DNA of 64,000 bases from Bradyrhizobium sp. CCGUVB1N3 (GCF_024199925.1 NZ_JANADR010000001.1:3410001-3474000), one strand, 5' to 3'. Shown: positions 17,635-27,297, counted from the stretch's first letter. The notes: generated by a model from the letters alone, not told the origin. A program made the numbers and translations.

Positions 17635-19359
17635 CTAAGGCAGCACTTCGCGCCGCTCGCTCAATCGCAGGTCAAGCTCGGTCCGCTTGTCCTCCAGAAG
17701 GCCGGCCTGAGCCGCCTCGATGACCGTGAACAGCTCATGCGCATCGCTGAGGCGGGTCACGGTGACGTAGCTGGCGCCCGCCGCGTAGAGCTCGCCGACA
17801 TCGGACAACAGATCGGCGGTAGCCACGATCAGGGCGCTCGGGTTGAGTGCGCGGACGTGGCGGACCAGCTTCTCGTTGGTAGCCCCCTTCAACAGCGCAT
17901 CGGGCACGCTGAGAATGATCATCTCGGACTTGCCTACGCCGGCATGGACGAGCGTGTCGACGTTGCTGATGTCGCCGTAGATCACGTGCAGACCGCGCGA
18001 AAGCAGCGTCCGATACACATTGGGGTTGAAGTCGACGACCGTGATCTGCTCGAGCAGCACCGGCGCCTGCCGCTCGATCTCCGCAAGCAGCGCGCTCGCC
18101 GCGCGGAAAAAGCCGAGGATGACGATCCGCCGCGCCTCGCCATGGCCGCCCTCGCGCCCCTCCTCGGCGTGGCCGTGATCGAGGTCACGCAGGCCCAACC
18201 GCTTCAAGGGGCCGATCGCCCGGCGCGTGATCTCGTCACTCCTCATCATCACGAAGGTCGAGAGCACCGCGAGCACCACGAAGGCGAAGGAGGCGGCATT
18301 GGCGGTCTCCTGGGCGATGTGGTTGTCGGTGACGCCGGTCTGGATCACGACCAGCGAGAACTCGCTGATCTGCGCCAGGTTGATCGCCGGCAACAAGCTC
18401 GCGCGAAGCCCCTGCTGCATCAGATAGAGCGGCACGAAAGTGGTCACGAGGCGGCTCACGACCGTGAACGCCGCAATCATCACGGCAAGCCCGATTACCG
18501 ACATGTTCGGCACGGGAATTGTCATGCCGAGCGCGACGAAGAACAGCGTGATGAAGAAATCGCGCAAGGTCGTGACCTTGGCGGTGACGTCGAGCGCGTA
18601 AGGAAAGGTCGAGAGCGAGACGCCGGCGATCAGCGCCCCCATCTCGCGCGACAGGGACAACCGCTCGGCGGTCTCGGCGACCAGGAAGCACCAGGCGAGC
18701 GCCCCCAGCAGGATCAGCTCGGGCCGGCGGGCGATCTGGTGGAACAGGCGCGGCAGCACGAAGCGGCTGACCAGCAGCGCGGCCGTGACCAGCACCACGA
18801 CGCGCACGATCGAGAGCAGGATGACGCTCGCCTGCAACTCGGCAAGGCTCGGCTGCACGGCGAGGAACAGGATGGCGAAGATGTCCTGGAGCACAAGGAC
18901 GCCAAGAGTGATGCGGCCGGGCAGCGTGTCCAGCTCGCGCTTCTCATACAGCACCTTGACGATGATGACCGTGCTGGAGAGCGCGCAGGCCACGCAGAGA
19001 TAGAGCGCATCGAAATGACCGCCGCCGAGCGTCAGGCCGATGGCGGCGAAGAACAGGATGCCAAGCAGGCAGCCGCCGAGGAGCTGGCCGGCGGCCGCGA
19101 ACAGGATCACCCGTCCCGCCCGCACGATCTTCTTCAAATCGATCTCGAGCCCGATCATGAACAGCATGAAGATCAGGCCGAGCTCGGAAATAACGCTGAT
19201 CGATTCCTGCGACTTGACCCAGCCGGCGCCGAATGGACCTATGCAGAAGCCGGCGATAAGGTAAGCCAGGATCAGCGGCTGACGGGAGAAATGGGCCAGA
19301 AGCCCGAGCATCCAAGCGAACAAGATACAAAGAGTGATATCGCCAATGAGTTCGTGCAT
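17635..19359 (-). CDS. CPA2 monovalent cation:proton antiporter with TrkA-N domain (Kef/YbaL type)
   Basis: 574 residues from MHELIGDI; a longer frame start is less likely. About twelve membrane helices lie in residues 1-375, with the CPA2 segments GLEIDLKKI, LQDIFAILFLAV and LAQISEFSLVVIQTGV. A cytoplasmic TrkA-N/RCK domain follows from about residue 410 (RIVILGFFRAASALLAEI, YGDISNVDTLVHAGV). Its glycine motif is atypical (GFFRAA). It probably exports K+ or Na+ in exchange for protons. It is divergent from the DUF3124 gene, 67 bp apart. Confidence 0.9.
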   Translation of the reverse strand: MHELIGDITLCILFAWMLGLLAHFSRQPLILAYLIAGFCIGPFGAGWVKSQESISVISELGLIFMLFMIGLEIDLKKIVRAGRVILFAAAGQLLGGCLLGILFFAAIGLTLGGGHFDALYLCVACALSSTVIIVKVLYEKRELDTLPGRITLGVLVLQDIFAILFLAVQPSLAELQASVILLSIVRVVVLVTAALLVSRFVLPRLFHQIARRPELILLGALAWCFLVAETAERLSLSREMGALIAGVSLSTFPYALDVTAKVTTLRDFFITLFFVALGMTIPVPNMSVIGLAVMIAAFTVVSRLVTTFVPLYLMQQGLRASLLPAINLAQISEFSLVVIQTGVTDNHIAQETANAASFAFVVLAVLSTFVMMRSDEITRRAIGPLKRLGLRDLDHGHAEEGREGGHGEARRIVILGFFRAASALLAEIERQAPVLLEQITVVDFNPNVYRTLLSRGLHVIYGDISNVDTLVHAGVGKSEMIILSVPDALLKGATNEKLVRHVRALNPSALIVATADLLSDVGELYAAGASYVTVTRLSDAHELFTVIEAAQAGLLEDKRTELDLRLSERREVLP

Positions 19360-19426
19360 CTCAAAGCAGTCCTTTTTGCCGCACCCTAGAGGCGGCTCGC
19401 AGGGCGGCAAACGAGCAATTCGTCAC

Positions 19427-19960
19427 ATGCCAATTGTCCTGCCAATCGTGCTCGCATTGATAGGTGGCCTGCTCGGCATGGCGTTGCCTGCCGCGGCACA
19501 GCCGAAGGTCAATATCGAACAAGGTTTTGCCGATTCGCTGACAGCGATGCCGACAGAGGAACTCGCCGTCTCCGGCGGCTTCTACGTGCCGGCCTATTCC
19601 AGCGTCGCGATGAGCCAGGGCAAGCTGCGCGTCGACTTCTCGGTGACGCTGAGCGTCCACAATGCGTCGGAGAACCTCCCCCTCGTGCTGAAGCGTGTCG
19701 CCTATTTCGACACCGCCGGCAAGATGATCGAGAGCTACCTGAAATCGCCGGTCGCGCTGAAGCCGCTCGCGACGGTCTCCGTCGTCATCCCGACCGAGGA
19801 CGTACGCGGCGGGACCGGCGCCAACTTCATCGTCGACTGGGCGGCAGCGAGCGAGATCGCCGAGCCCGTGGTCGAGGCCTTGATGGTTGGCGGTGTCGCC
19901 AATGCGCACTACGCTTTCATCAGCCAGGGCCGCCCGACCCGGACGGTCGGCAAGAAGTAA
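19427..19960 (+). CDS. DUF3124 family exported protein
   Basis: 177 residues from MPIVLPIVLA. A signal peptide ends near ALPAAAQP. The body has YVPAYSSVAM, DFSVTLSVHNAS, VAYFDTAGKMIESYL and FIVDWAAASEIAEPVVEALMVG, the pattern of the DUF3124 family. It is probably periplasmic with a beta-sandwich fold. Its role is unknown; it is divergent from the antiporter gene, so a link to ion stress is only a guess. Confidence 0.78.
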   Translation: MPIVLPIVLALIGGLLGMALPAAAQPKVNIEQGFADSLTAMPTEELAVSGGFYVPAYSSVAMSQGKLRVDFSVTLSVHNASENLPLVLKRVAYFDTAGKMIESYLKSPVALKPLATVSVVIPTEDVRGGTGANFIVDWAAASEIAEPVVEALMVGGVANAHYAFISQGRPTRTVGKK

Positions 19961-20013
19961 CAGGCCGGCCGGCGCAATGCCGGCTGGCTCAACAAGAACA
20001 GAGGAAACCGCCC

Positions 20014-21249
20014 ATGACTGCCCACTTCGACTTCGCGCCCCTGTTCCCGCCGGGGCTGCCGGCTCCTTCTGCGCGCTGGACCGGGCTTGCCAAATACAGC
20101 TTCGTCGGCGGCAACAATGATTCCGAGCAGGTGCCGGTCGATGACCTCATCGCGGCGGTCGATGCGGTGCTGCGGCGCGAGGGCCGCAACCTCGCGACCT
20201 ACGGACTGGCACATGGTCCGCAGGGCTATCTGCCCCTGCGCCAATTCCTGAGCGCGAAGCTGAAGCGCGATGCCGGCATTGTCTGCGCGGTCGACGATCT
20301 CCTGATCGTCTCGGGCTCCTTGCAGGCGCTCGACCTCGTCAACCACACCCTGCTCGCGCGCGGCGATACCGTGATCGTCGAGCAGGAAACCTATCAGGGC
20401 GCGCTCAACCGTCTGACACGGCTCGGCGTGAATACGGTCGGCATTCCCCTCGACGGCGAGGGCCTTCGCATCGACGCTCTTGCGTCTGCGCTTGCCGACC
20501 TGAAGAGTCGCGGCATCCGGCCGAAATACATCTACACCATCCCCACCGTGCAGAATCCGACCGGCAGCATCATGCCGGAGAGCCGCCGCGCCGAGCTGTT
20601 GCGACTTGCGGCCGAATACGGCGTGCCGATCTTCGAGGATGATTGCTATGCGGACCTGGTCTGGTCAGGAAAGCGGCCGCCAGCCATCCATGCGATGAGC
20701 GACAAGGGCGGCGTCATCCATATCGGCTCGTTCTCCAAATCAATCGCGCCGGCGCTCCGCGTCGGCTTCATCGTCGCGCCCTGGGAGGTGATGTCGCGGA
20801 TGCTCGCGCTGAAGACGGACGCCGGATCGGGCGCGCTGGAACAGATGGTGCTCGCCGAATATTGCCGGTCGCATTTTTCGACCCACGTGCCCGCGCTGAC
20901 GCGCGTGCTGCGCACCAAGCTCGACACGCTGATGGAGGCGCTGAACGAGCAGTTCGGAACGGCGGCCGAGTTCGAGGAGCCCAAGGGCGGCATCTTCCTC
21001 TGGGTGAAGCTGCCCGATCATGTCGACACGCTAAAGCTTTATCAGGCCGCGCTCGCGGCCGGCGTCTCGATCAATCCGGGGCCGGAATGGTCGACCAGCA
21101 AGGGCCGTTCGGGCCCGCGGCTTCGGCTCTGCTTTGCGAGCCCTACCCATCAGCAGATCCGTGAGGGCGTCGCGGCGCTCGCCGAAGTCTGCCGCAAGGA
21201 GTTTGGCGTGCCGGCACGGATTGCGAACGTGGAGAGGGCGCGGGGTTGA
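20014..21249 (+). CDS. PLP-dependent aminotransferase (class I/II, 2-aminoadipate transaminase-like)
   Basis: 411 residues. The PLP-lysine motif GSFSKSIAPALRVGFIVAP is present with TIPTVQNPTGSIM and EDDCYADLVW. The architecture matches the aminotransferase half of MocR proteins without the DNA-binding domain, such as LysN-like aminotransferases. GAGGAAA precedes the ATG. A short XRE regulator gene is convergent 7 bp away. Confidence 0.88.
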   Translation: MTAHFDFAPLFPPGLPAPSARWTGLAKYSFVGGNNDSEQVPVDDLIAAVDAVLRREGRNLATYGLAHGPQGYLPLRQFLSAKLKRDAGIVCAVDDLLIVSGSLQALDLVNHTLLARGDTVIVEQETYQGALNRLTRLGVNTVGIPLDGEGLRIDALASALADLKSRGIRPKYIYTIPTVQNPTGSIMPESRRAELLRLAAEYGVPIFEDDCYADLVWSGKRPPAIHAMSDKGGVIHIGSFSKSIAPALRVGFIVAPWEVMSRMLALKTDAGSGALEQMVLAEYCRSHFSTHVPALTRVLRTKLDTLMEALNEQFGTAAEFEEPKGGIFLWVKLPDHVDTLKLYQAALAAGVSINPGPEWSTSKGRSGPRLRLCFASPTHQQIREGVAALAEVCRKEFGVPARIANVERARG

Positions 21250-21256
21250 AGCTGCG

Positions 21257-21541
21257 TCAGGCCGCCTGGGGCTGGCTGCCGTGGATCGCGGAGGCCAGCC
21301 GCAACAAGAGGACGATCGAGACGTTGCCCTTGCCGGCCTCGATCTGCGCGATGTAGCGCTCGGAGATTCCCGACCTGCGCGCGAGCTCCCGCCGCGACAG
21401 CTCGCAGCGCATGCGCGAGGACCGCACCCGCTCGCCGAGCTCCACCAGGAATTCGGTCTCGGAGTATGGCGGCACGGCCGTGCCACCCGGCAGCGCTTCG
21501 CCCGCGAAATCGGTGACTTCATCCAGCATTGATCTATCCAC
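21257..21541 (-). CDS. Short XRE-family helix-turn-helix protein
   Basis: 94 residues from a GTG at 21541 with GGGAGG five bases upstream; an ATG at 21529 is the alternative. The HTH is in SRRELARRSGISERYIAQIE, followed by GKGNVSIVLLLRLASAI. The sequence resembles the N-terminus of BoxR-type benzoate regulators, but the protein stops where their shikimate-kinase-like domain would begin. It is either a small autonomous regulator or a truncated relative. Confidence 0.75.
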   Translation of the reverse strand: MDRSMLDEVTDFAGEALPGGTAVPPYSETEFLVELGERVRSSRMRCELSRRELARRSGISERYIAQIEAGKGNVSIVLLLRLASAIHGSQPQAA

Positions 21542-21688
21542 GATCGCCTCCCGAAGCCGGCATTATGGCGCAGCTTCGGCCCGCCTCATTGACGCGGATC
21601 AAATAGCGGAACGATTGCCGACCGGCGTGGACGACCAGGCTGGGCATGCTAAACTTCGCACTCGTTCGAGGGCGGGGCTCCTGAAGAT

Positions 21689-22150
21689 ATGAAGTTTTGC
21701 TCGAACCGCTGCGCGCTGGTTGCGCTCGTCTGGATTGCGCTCGTATCCGCGGCCGGCGCCGAGACGCTGGCGGCCACGATCATCAATTGGGGGCTGCTCG
21801 GCTCCTGGGCGATCGATTGCTCGCTCCCGCCCGATCGCGACAAGGGTGCGGTGCTCACCTACGAAGTCACCCCGGACGGCCGGGTGATGTACCGCCGCAA
21901 CTTCGGCGACGCCAGGGACGAGAACGAGGTGGTGGCGGTTTCGACCGATACGGACGGACTGCTCACCATCATGGTGTCCTTTCCAGTACTGCATCAAACG
22001 CGCGAGTTCGGCCTCGCGCTGCAGAAGGACGGCAGCCTGCGCGCGATCTACAATCGCGGCGAGCGCGGCGACTACACCATCCGCGACGGCAAGTTCGTCA
22101 AGACGGGCGCCCCGACGCCCGCGCAGCACCGCTGCGGCAACAGCACGTGA
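21689..22150 (+). CDS. Exported hypothetical protein
   Basis: 153 residues. A signal peptide (CALVALVWIALVSAAGAE) is followed by a mature part with LGSWAIDCSLPPDRDKGAVLTY and a C-terminal Cys in AQHRCGNST, so one disulphide is possible. Beta-rich repeats such as EVTPDGRVMYRRNFGDARDEN suggest a small lipocalin-like fold (inference). No function is known. Confidence 0.75.
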   Translation: MKFCSNRCALVALVWIALVSAAGAETLAATIINWGLLGSWAIDCSLPPDRDKGAVLTYEVTPDGRVMYRRNFGDARDENEVVAVSTDTDGLLTIMVSFPVLHQTREFGLALQKDGSLRAIYNRGERGDYTIRDGKFVKTGAPTPAQHRCGNST

Positions 22151-22202
22151 GCGCGAACGCCGAAGCTGAACAGCCGTTCAGAATTCTCCCGACAGTTCCT
22201 CC

Positions 22203-22227
22203 GGAACGTTCGCGCGCATGCGCGGTT
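22203..22227 (+). promoter_or_regulatory. Putative EcfG-type promoter for the 22257 gene
   Basis: GGAAC, 16 bases, GGTT. The -10 element ends 29 bases before the ATG at 22257. It matches the alphaproteobacterial general-stress consensus GGAAC-N16/17-cGTT except for the first -10 base. Confidence 0.55.
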
Positions 22228-22256
22228 TAAATTGGCGTTCATTGGAGGAGGACATC

Positions 22257-22481
22257 ATGAGGAAGCTTGGCTATGTCGCCGCCGCTCTCGGTGCACTTGC
22301 GATCGCGGTGCCGACGATGGCGAGCGCCGAGACGGTGGTGATCAAGAAGCACCATTACGGCCCCTACGGCACCCGCGCCGAATTCCGCGAGCACCGTGAC
22401 TTCGGCTGGCATCGTGGCTGGCATCATCACGGCGACAATGTCGTCGTGATCAAGCGCGGTTATCGCCACTACGACTACTGA
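22257..22481 (+). CDS. Small exported His-rich protein
   Basis: 74 residues. The ATG at 22257 is preceded by the strong site GGAGGAGG. A signal peptide (YVAAALGALAIAVPTMASAE) leaves a mature peptide of about 50 residues with KKHHYGPYG, HRDFGWHRGWHHHGDN and RGYRHYDY. The many His, Tyr and Arg residues suggest metal or surface binding, but this is unproven. An EcfG-type promoter and a terminator frame it as a single-gene unit. Confidence 0.8.
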   Translation: MRKLGYVAAALGALAIAVPTMASAETVVIKKHHYGPYGTRAEFREHRDFGWHRGWHHHGDNVVVIKRGYRHYDY

Positions 22482-22492
22482 TGCGCACGCTG

Positions 22493-22519
22493 AAAATGGC
22501 CCCACGGGGCCATTTCTTT
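22493..22519 (+). terminator. Rho-independent terminator
   Basis: The arms AAATGGCCCC / GGGGCCATTT are nearly continuous (short ACGG-type loop) and are followed by CTTTG. It lies about 12 bp after the small exported protein gene and could also serve the convergent aldo/keto reductase gene. Confidence 0.75.
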
Positions 22520-22542
22520 GCGTACACGGATAGGCAGCGACA

Positions 22543-23376
22543 CTAATCCCACGCCGGCGCGAAGCTGGCATTGACGCTGCGCCTGTCCTTCGGCAGCGCC
22601 GCGATTTTTCTGCGATCGTCATCATCGAGCGTGATCTTCAGCGCGTCGAGATTGGCCTGCTGGCTCTCTCGCCGTGATGCCTTCGGAATCGCAGCGACAC
22701 CTTTCTGATCGAGCAGCCATTTCAGCCCGACCTGCGCGGCGGTCGCGTCGTGCTTGCGGGCGATCTCGCCCAACACCGCATCAGAGGCGATACGTCCCTG
22801 CGCGAGCGGGCAATATGCAACCAGCGGAAACGACTTTGCGGCGAGATAGTCGATGACTTTCGATTGATCGAGCATCACGTGATATTCAATCTGGTTGCAG
22901 GCGATCGGCGCCCTGATCTCGTCGACCGCGAGCTTGAGCAGCGCGGTGGTGAAATTGGCGACGCCAATGGCGCGGGTGCGGCCCTCTTCCTTCAGCTTCA
23001 TCAGCGTCTCGAAGACCGCCGGCCAGTTCGCATTGCGCGACGGCCAGTGCACCAGATAGAGATCGACGTGGTCGAGCCGGAGCTTGTTCAGGCTGGCGTC
23101 GAAGGCGCGGCGGATCGCGTCCGGTGCCAGGTTCTCGTGCCAGACCTTCGTCGTGACGTGCAGCTCACCGCGCGGCACGCTGGCGGTCGCGATCGCGGCG
23201 CCGATCGGCTCCTCATTGGCGTACATCTCGGCGGTGTCGATGTGGCGATAGCCGAGCGACAGCGCGCTTTCGACCGCGGCGCGGCAGGCATCGCCCTGCA
23301 TGCGGAACGTGCCGAGGCCGAGTTTGGGCATGCTGATGCCATGGATTGTCAGATCTTGGGTTTTCAGATTTTCCAT
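22543..23376 (-). CDS. Aldo/keto reductase
   Basis: 277 residues from MENLKTQDL. The catalytic tetrad is visible: Asp and Tyr in HIDTAEMYANE, Lys in VTTKVWHEN and His in DLYLVHWPSRN. The NADPH-binding C-terminus has AIPKASRRESQQANLDAL. It is similar to DkgA/2,5-diketo-gluconate reductase-type enzymes, so it probably reduces small aldehydes or ketones. It is a single gene upstream of phoD on the same strand, with a 150-bp gap. Confidence 0.88.
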   Translation of the reverse strand: MENLKTQDLTIHGISMPKLGLGTFRMQGDACRAAVESALSLGYRHIDTAEMYANEEPIGAAIATASVPRGELHVTTKVWHENLAPDAIRRAFDASLNKLRLDHVDLYLVHWPSRNANWPAVFETLMKLKEEGRTRAIGVANFTTALLKLAVDEIRAPIACNQIEYHVMLDQSKVIDYLAAKSFPLVAYCPLAQGRIASDAVLGEIARKHDATAAQVGLKWLLDQKGVAAIPKASRRESQQANLDALKITLDDDDRRKIAALPKDRRSVNASFAPAWD

Positions 23377-23528
23377 GAGAGCACTCCTGACGAATTCCAG
23401 CCCGCTGGATGCGCGCGGCAAAGGCCACGCAAGCAGATTTTTCTGTGGTGGAAGAGAGCGATGGCGGGGTGAGCACTATAGCGGGGCGGCTAAGGCGCGG
23501 CCAATCAAGATCGGGTTAGCTGGGCCTC

Positions 23529-25103
23529 TTACGAATGCTGTGCCACCACAGCGGGCCGCACTTGCGGCTGCGGGAGGATGTCGACCGACCAGAGGTCGCG
23601 GTTGTCGACGTCCTTCAGGGTTACGGTCATAACTTCCGTGCGACCGTCGATGTCGACGCGGCCGAAGAACTGGAGTCCGAAGCAGGGCGCAAGATTCTCG
23701 CCCTGCTCGGAATTACAGCCGTGCTGGTACATCGCGACCGGTCCGAAGGTGTTGTCGAGCTCGCCCGGTCCCCAGGTGCCGGCATGGAGGGGGCCTGAGA
23801 CGAACTCCCAGAACGGTTCGAAATCCTGAAAGACCGCGCGGTTGGGATCGTAGTAATGCGCCGCGGTGTAGTGCATGTCGGCCGTGAGCCAGACGATGTT
23901 GCGCACGCCGGCGCGCCTGATGAAGGAGAGCAGGTCCGCGATCTCGTGCTCGCGCCGGTCGGGCGGACCGTCGCCGAGCGCGACGGCATCGAGGCTGATC
24001 AGGCCGATCGGCAAGTCGGCCGCGACCACCTTCCAGGTCGCGCACGAAGCGGCGAGTTCGTGCTTCAGCCAGGCGAGTTGCTCACGGCCCAGGATCCAGC
24101 CGTCGTGCTCCTCGCCCTTGTTCCAGGTGCCGTCGCGGTAGCTGCGCATGTCGATCATGAAGACGTCGAGCAGTGGTCCGTAAGAAATCTTCCGATAAAT
24201 ACGGCCTTGCTGCTGCGGGATCTCGCGGATTGGCATGAAGTCGAAAAACGCACGCCTCGCGCGCGCGACCAGGCGTGAGGTTCCGTCGACGTCAAAGCCG
24301 GTCTCGTCGACGCTTCCATAAGGCGACCAGTCGTTGGTAACCTCGTGGTCGTCCCATTGTGCGAACATCGGCACCTGCGCATGGAAGGCGCGGAAATTCT
24401 CGTCGAGGTGGTTGTATCTGTAGTTGCCGCGGAATTGCGCCAGCGTGTGCGCGACTTCCGATTTCTCTTCGGTGACGCGGTTGCGCCAGATCTCGCCGTT
24501 CGGCAACTTCAACTCGGCAGGAATGGTGCAGTCGGCATAGATGTGGTCGCCGGAATGGATGAAGAAATCCGGGCGATTGTCGAACATGGTACGATAGCTG
24601 CGCATGCCGCCGCGCGACGTATCGATGCCCCATCCCTGCCCGGCAGTGTCGCCGGACCACACGAACGAGACCGACTGGCCAGCGGCCGGCGCGGTACGGA
24701 AATGTCCAGTGCGCGTTTCGCCGGCAACGCCGGTCGCGATGTCGTCGAAGCGCACGCGGTAGAAGATATCCTGTCCGGGCGGGAGGTCGCGCAGCAGCAC
24801 CTTTGAGGTGAAGTCGGCGTCCGGCAGCGCGTCAGCGGATGCCGTGCACAGGATCGTCTTGAAGCTTTCGGCCGAGGCACATTCGACCCGCATCCGCGCA
24901 GTCCGGTCGGCACGCGCCCAGATGACGGCAGAGCCTTCGGACACGTCGCCCGACTGGATGCCGCCCGCAATCAGCGGGCGGTCGGCGGCGCGGCTGAGAT
25001 TTGGTCTGGTGAGAGGGCCGAGGCCAGCGAGCGCGAGGGAGGACGTGGAGCGGACCAGGAACTGCCGCCGGGTCCATGCGCGCGAGGCGCGGAGCGTTGC
25101 CAT
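23529..25103 (-). CDS. phoD: PhoD-family alkaline phosphatase, Tat-exported
   Basis: 524 residues. The N-terminus carries a twin-arginine signal (RRQFLVRSTSSLALAGLGPL). PhoD motifs include GDTAGQGWGID, FFIHSGDHIYADC, FAQWDDHEVTNDW, WLTADMHYTAAHYY and FEFVSGPLHAG-like WEFVSGPLHAGTWG. These enzymes are Ca/Fe-dependent phosphodi/monoesterases of the periplasm, often induced by phosphate starvation. No Pho box was searched for reliably. Confidence 0.9.
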   Translation of the reverse strand: MATLRASRAWTRRQFLVRSTSSLALAGLGPLTRPNLSRAADRPLIAGGIQSGDVSEGSAVIWARADRTARMRVECASAESFKTILCTASADALPDADFTSKVLLRDLPPGQDIFYRVRFDDIATGVAGETRTGHFRTAPAAGQSVSFVWSGDTAGQGWGIDTSRGGMRSYRTMFDNRPDFFIHSGDHIYADCTIPAELKLPNGEIWRNRVTEEKSEVAHTLAQFRGNYRYNHLDENFRAFHAQVPMFAQWDDHEVTNDWSPYGSVDETGFDVDGTSRLVARARRAFFDFMPIREIPQQQGRIYRKISYGPLLDVFMIDMRSYRDGTWNKGEEHDGWILGREQLAWLKHELAASCATWKVVAADLPIGLISLDAVALGDGPPDRREHEIADLLSFIRRAGVRNIVWLTADMHYTAAHYYDPNRAVFQDFEPFWEFVSGPLHAGTWGPGELDNTFGPVAMYQHGCNSEQGENLAPCFGLQFFGRVDIDGRTEVMTVTLKDVDNRDLWSVDILPQPQVRPAVVAQHS

Positions 25104-25216
25104 TCAGGAAACCTTCGTCGAATCGCGACGAAAGGTGCCTGCGCTCCTTGACTCCAAGCCGACGGTTTCTTGACTCCGGGCCTACCGTTTTGCGACGGGC
25201 GGATGACGCTGCTCGC

Positions 25217-25648
25217 TCAACGTCTCCAGTTGCAGATGCCGCCCGACCTGCATGGCCAGGTCTGAATGCGCGTGTCCATCGCCAGCGCGTCCAACGGACT
25301 GGTGTGCCGATGCGCAAGCTTGGTGCGGGCAGCGCCACGCAGTTGCGTGCTCTTCGCGTGGGCAACCCGCGGCTCCGGCGCCTTCACGCGCTCGGTCGCG
25401 ACCGTCTTCGGCGTGACGTCAGGCACGGCGCGCGCCGCGTCACTTCTTGCTTCCACCTCGACCGGCGCGAATTGCGTCGCGGGGCCGAGCCGCTTCGGCG
25501 ACAGCACCGCCTTGGAGAGGTCGAGGCCGAGATACTCGTCAGGCTTGTAGTCGTCAGCCATCGCCGCGCTGCTGCATGCGAGCAAGAGCGCGGTGGCGAG
25601 GCTGAAAGAAACGCTTTTCAGGACCAAGAGACGCCTCCTGAAACTCAA
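25217..25648 (-). CDS. Exported hypothetical protein
   Basis: 143 residues. A signal peptide with a basic n-region (MSFRRRLLVLK) and Ala-rich cleavage site (SSAAMADDY) is clear. The mature part has DEYLGLDLSKAVLSPKRLGP and ends with CRSGGICNWRR, two Cys five residues apart. No family was recognised. An inverted repeat GAGGG/CCCTC lies in its leader near 25652-25671. Confidence 0.7.
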   Translation of the reverse strand: MSFRRRLLVLKSVSFSLATALLLACSSAAMADDYKPDEYLGLDLSKAVLSPKRLGPATQFAPVEVEARSDAARAVPDVTPKTVATERVKAPEPRVAHAKSTQLRGAARTKLAHRHTSPLDALAMDTRIQTWPCRSGGICNWRR

Positions 25649-25762
25649 TTGAGGGCAATTTTACCCTCATCTAGGAGGCGCGAGACGGATTTCCAGCGGC
25701 AGATTGCCATCAGGGTTACCGGCCACCGAAGCCGTTCCCCGATTCGCGGACCTTTCGCAGGC

Positions 25763-27202
25763 TCAGGTACCACCGGCCAGCGTCTTGACCAGCCGGTAGA
25801 GATACTCCTGACCCCTGTAGAACGACGCCACGGGAACACGCTCGTCCTTGCCGTGGATGCGGTTTTCCCCAATATCGATCGCCATGCCGGAATGGCCGTA
25901 GGTCGGGATACCCGCATTGCGCAGGTAACTGCCATCGGTGGCACCGGAACTCATGACTGGGAGCACGATGGCGCCGGGGAAGAACTCGCCCGAGAGCTTT
26001 TCGATGGCGCCCATGATCTCCTCGTGCAGCTCGCTGGGCGCGCTGATGACAGCCGTATCGATCTGCGTCAGCTTGATGTCGGGATCCGCCAGCACCTGCT
26101 CCAGCGTCGCCTTGACCTCCTCGACTGGCTCGCCCGGCATGATGCGGCAATTCACCTTGGCACTGGCCGATTGCGGCAGCGCGTTGATGGCATGCCCGCC
26201 CTGGAGCATCGTCGCCACGCAGGTGGTGCGGAGCTGCGCGTTGTAGACTGGATTCGCAGCGAGCCGGATAAAGGACAGCGCCGCCGGGTCGGGTTTGTCC
26301 GACATCACGGCGCGCATGTCGGCCGCGGTCTGGTCGTTCTCGAACTGCGCGCTCTTCTCGAAATAGCCGCGCGTTGTCGCGTTCAGCTTGAGCGGGAAGT
26401 TGAACTTGGACAGGCGCACCAGCCCTTCGGCGAGCTTGTAGATCGCATTGCTCTTGCGCGGCACCGAGCTGTGGCCGCCGGGATCAGTAACGTCGAGCTG
26501 GAAGCTGACGGGGATCTTTTCGCTGGTCTGGACGCCGACGCGGATCGGCTTGCCGTCCTTCAGGCCAACGCCGGCGCCCTCGTTGAGGGCGAATTCGGCA
26601 TCGATGAGGTCGCGCTTGTTCTTGATCAGCCACTGGATGCCGAGACCGTCGCGGTCGAATATCTCCTCGTCCGTCTCTAGCGCGACGATGATGTCGCGGT
26701 CGGGCTTATAGCCCTCCTGCTTGAAGCGGATCATGCTGGTGACGAAGGCCGACGCCATGTGCTTATCGTCGGCCGTGCCGCGACCGTAGTAGTAGCCGTC
26801 CTTCTCGGTGAACTTGAACGGATCGACCGACCAATCCTCGCGCAGCGCCGGCACGACGTCGAGATGCGCCACCAGGAGGATCGGCTTGCGGGCGCCGCTG
26901 CCGTGCAGGCGGGCGACAAGATTGCCCTTGGGCGGCGCGGGCGAGAAGACGTGCACGTCCGAATCGGGGAAGCCCACCGCCTTCAGCCGCGCCGCCATCG
27001 CTTCGGCCGCGCGCGCGGTGTCGCCGGTCGCGGTGGTGGTGTCGATCTCGACGAGCTCCTTGTAGACATCGTGGGAGAGCTGCTGCTGCGGGCTCAGGCC
27101 TTCGGCAGCCGCCGCACCGCCGGTGAGCAGCAGGGCCGCGCAAGCCACTGAGAGGAGCGCGTTCCGGCACGAGAAATTGTTGATGGTGATCGTCTTCTTC
27201 AT
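25763..27202 (-). CDS. Exported M20-family metallo-hydrolase
   Basis: 479 residues from MKKTITINN, with a signal peptide ending near GGAAAAEG. M20 metal motifs are LLVAHLDVVPA, GRGTADDKHMASAFV and ALETDEEIFDRDG; a later site is SSGATDGSYLRNAGIPTYG. The dimerisation domain has RVGVQTSEKIPVSFQLDV and DPGGHSSVPRKSN. It probably cleaves peptides or N-acyl amino acids in the periplasm. It follows the amine-oxidase/cytochrome/RidA genes on the same strand after 95 bp. Confidence 0.88.
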   Translation of the reverse strand: MKKTITINNFSCRNALLSVACAALLLTGGAAAAEGLSPQQQLSHDVYKELVEIDTTTATGDTARAAEAMAARLKAVGFPDSDVHVFSPAPPKGNLVARLHGSGARKPILLVAHLDVVPALREDWSVDPFKFTEKDGYYYGRGTADDKHMASAFVTSMIRFKQEGYKPDRDIIVALETDEEIFDRDGLGIQWLIKNKRDLIDAEFALNEGAGVGLKDGKPIRVGVQTSEKIPVSFQLDVTDPGGHSSVPRKSNAIYKLAEGLVRLSKFNFPLKLNATTRGYFEKSAQFENDQTAADMRAVMSDKPDPAALSFIRLAANPVYNAQLRTTCVATMLQGGHAINALPQSASAKVNCRIMPGEPVEEVKATLEQVLADPDIKLTQIDTAVISAPSELHEEIMGAIEKLSGEFFPGAIVLPVMSSGATDGSYLRNAGIPTYGHSGMAIDIGENRIHGKDERVPVASFYRGQEYLYRLVKTLAGGT

Positions 27203-27297
27203 CTCGTGCTCCCAGAATGCGGCCTCGCTGAATTCAGACAGCGGAGGCGCGCTTTGGCAAGCGCGAACGTTCTGCCGTTTTTGCAACCGCCCCCGGC

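Noticed and set aside
27249..27264. GCGCTT/AAGCGC hairpin between the M20 and RidA genes
   Set aside because: No T-run follows on the transcribed strand, so terminator function is not supported.
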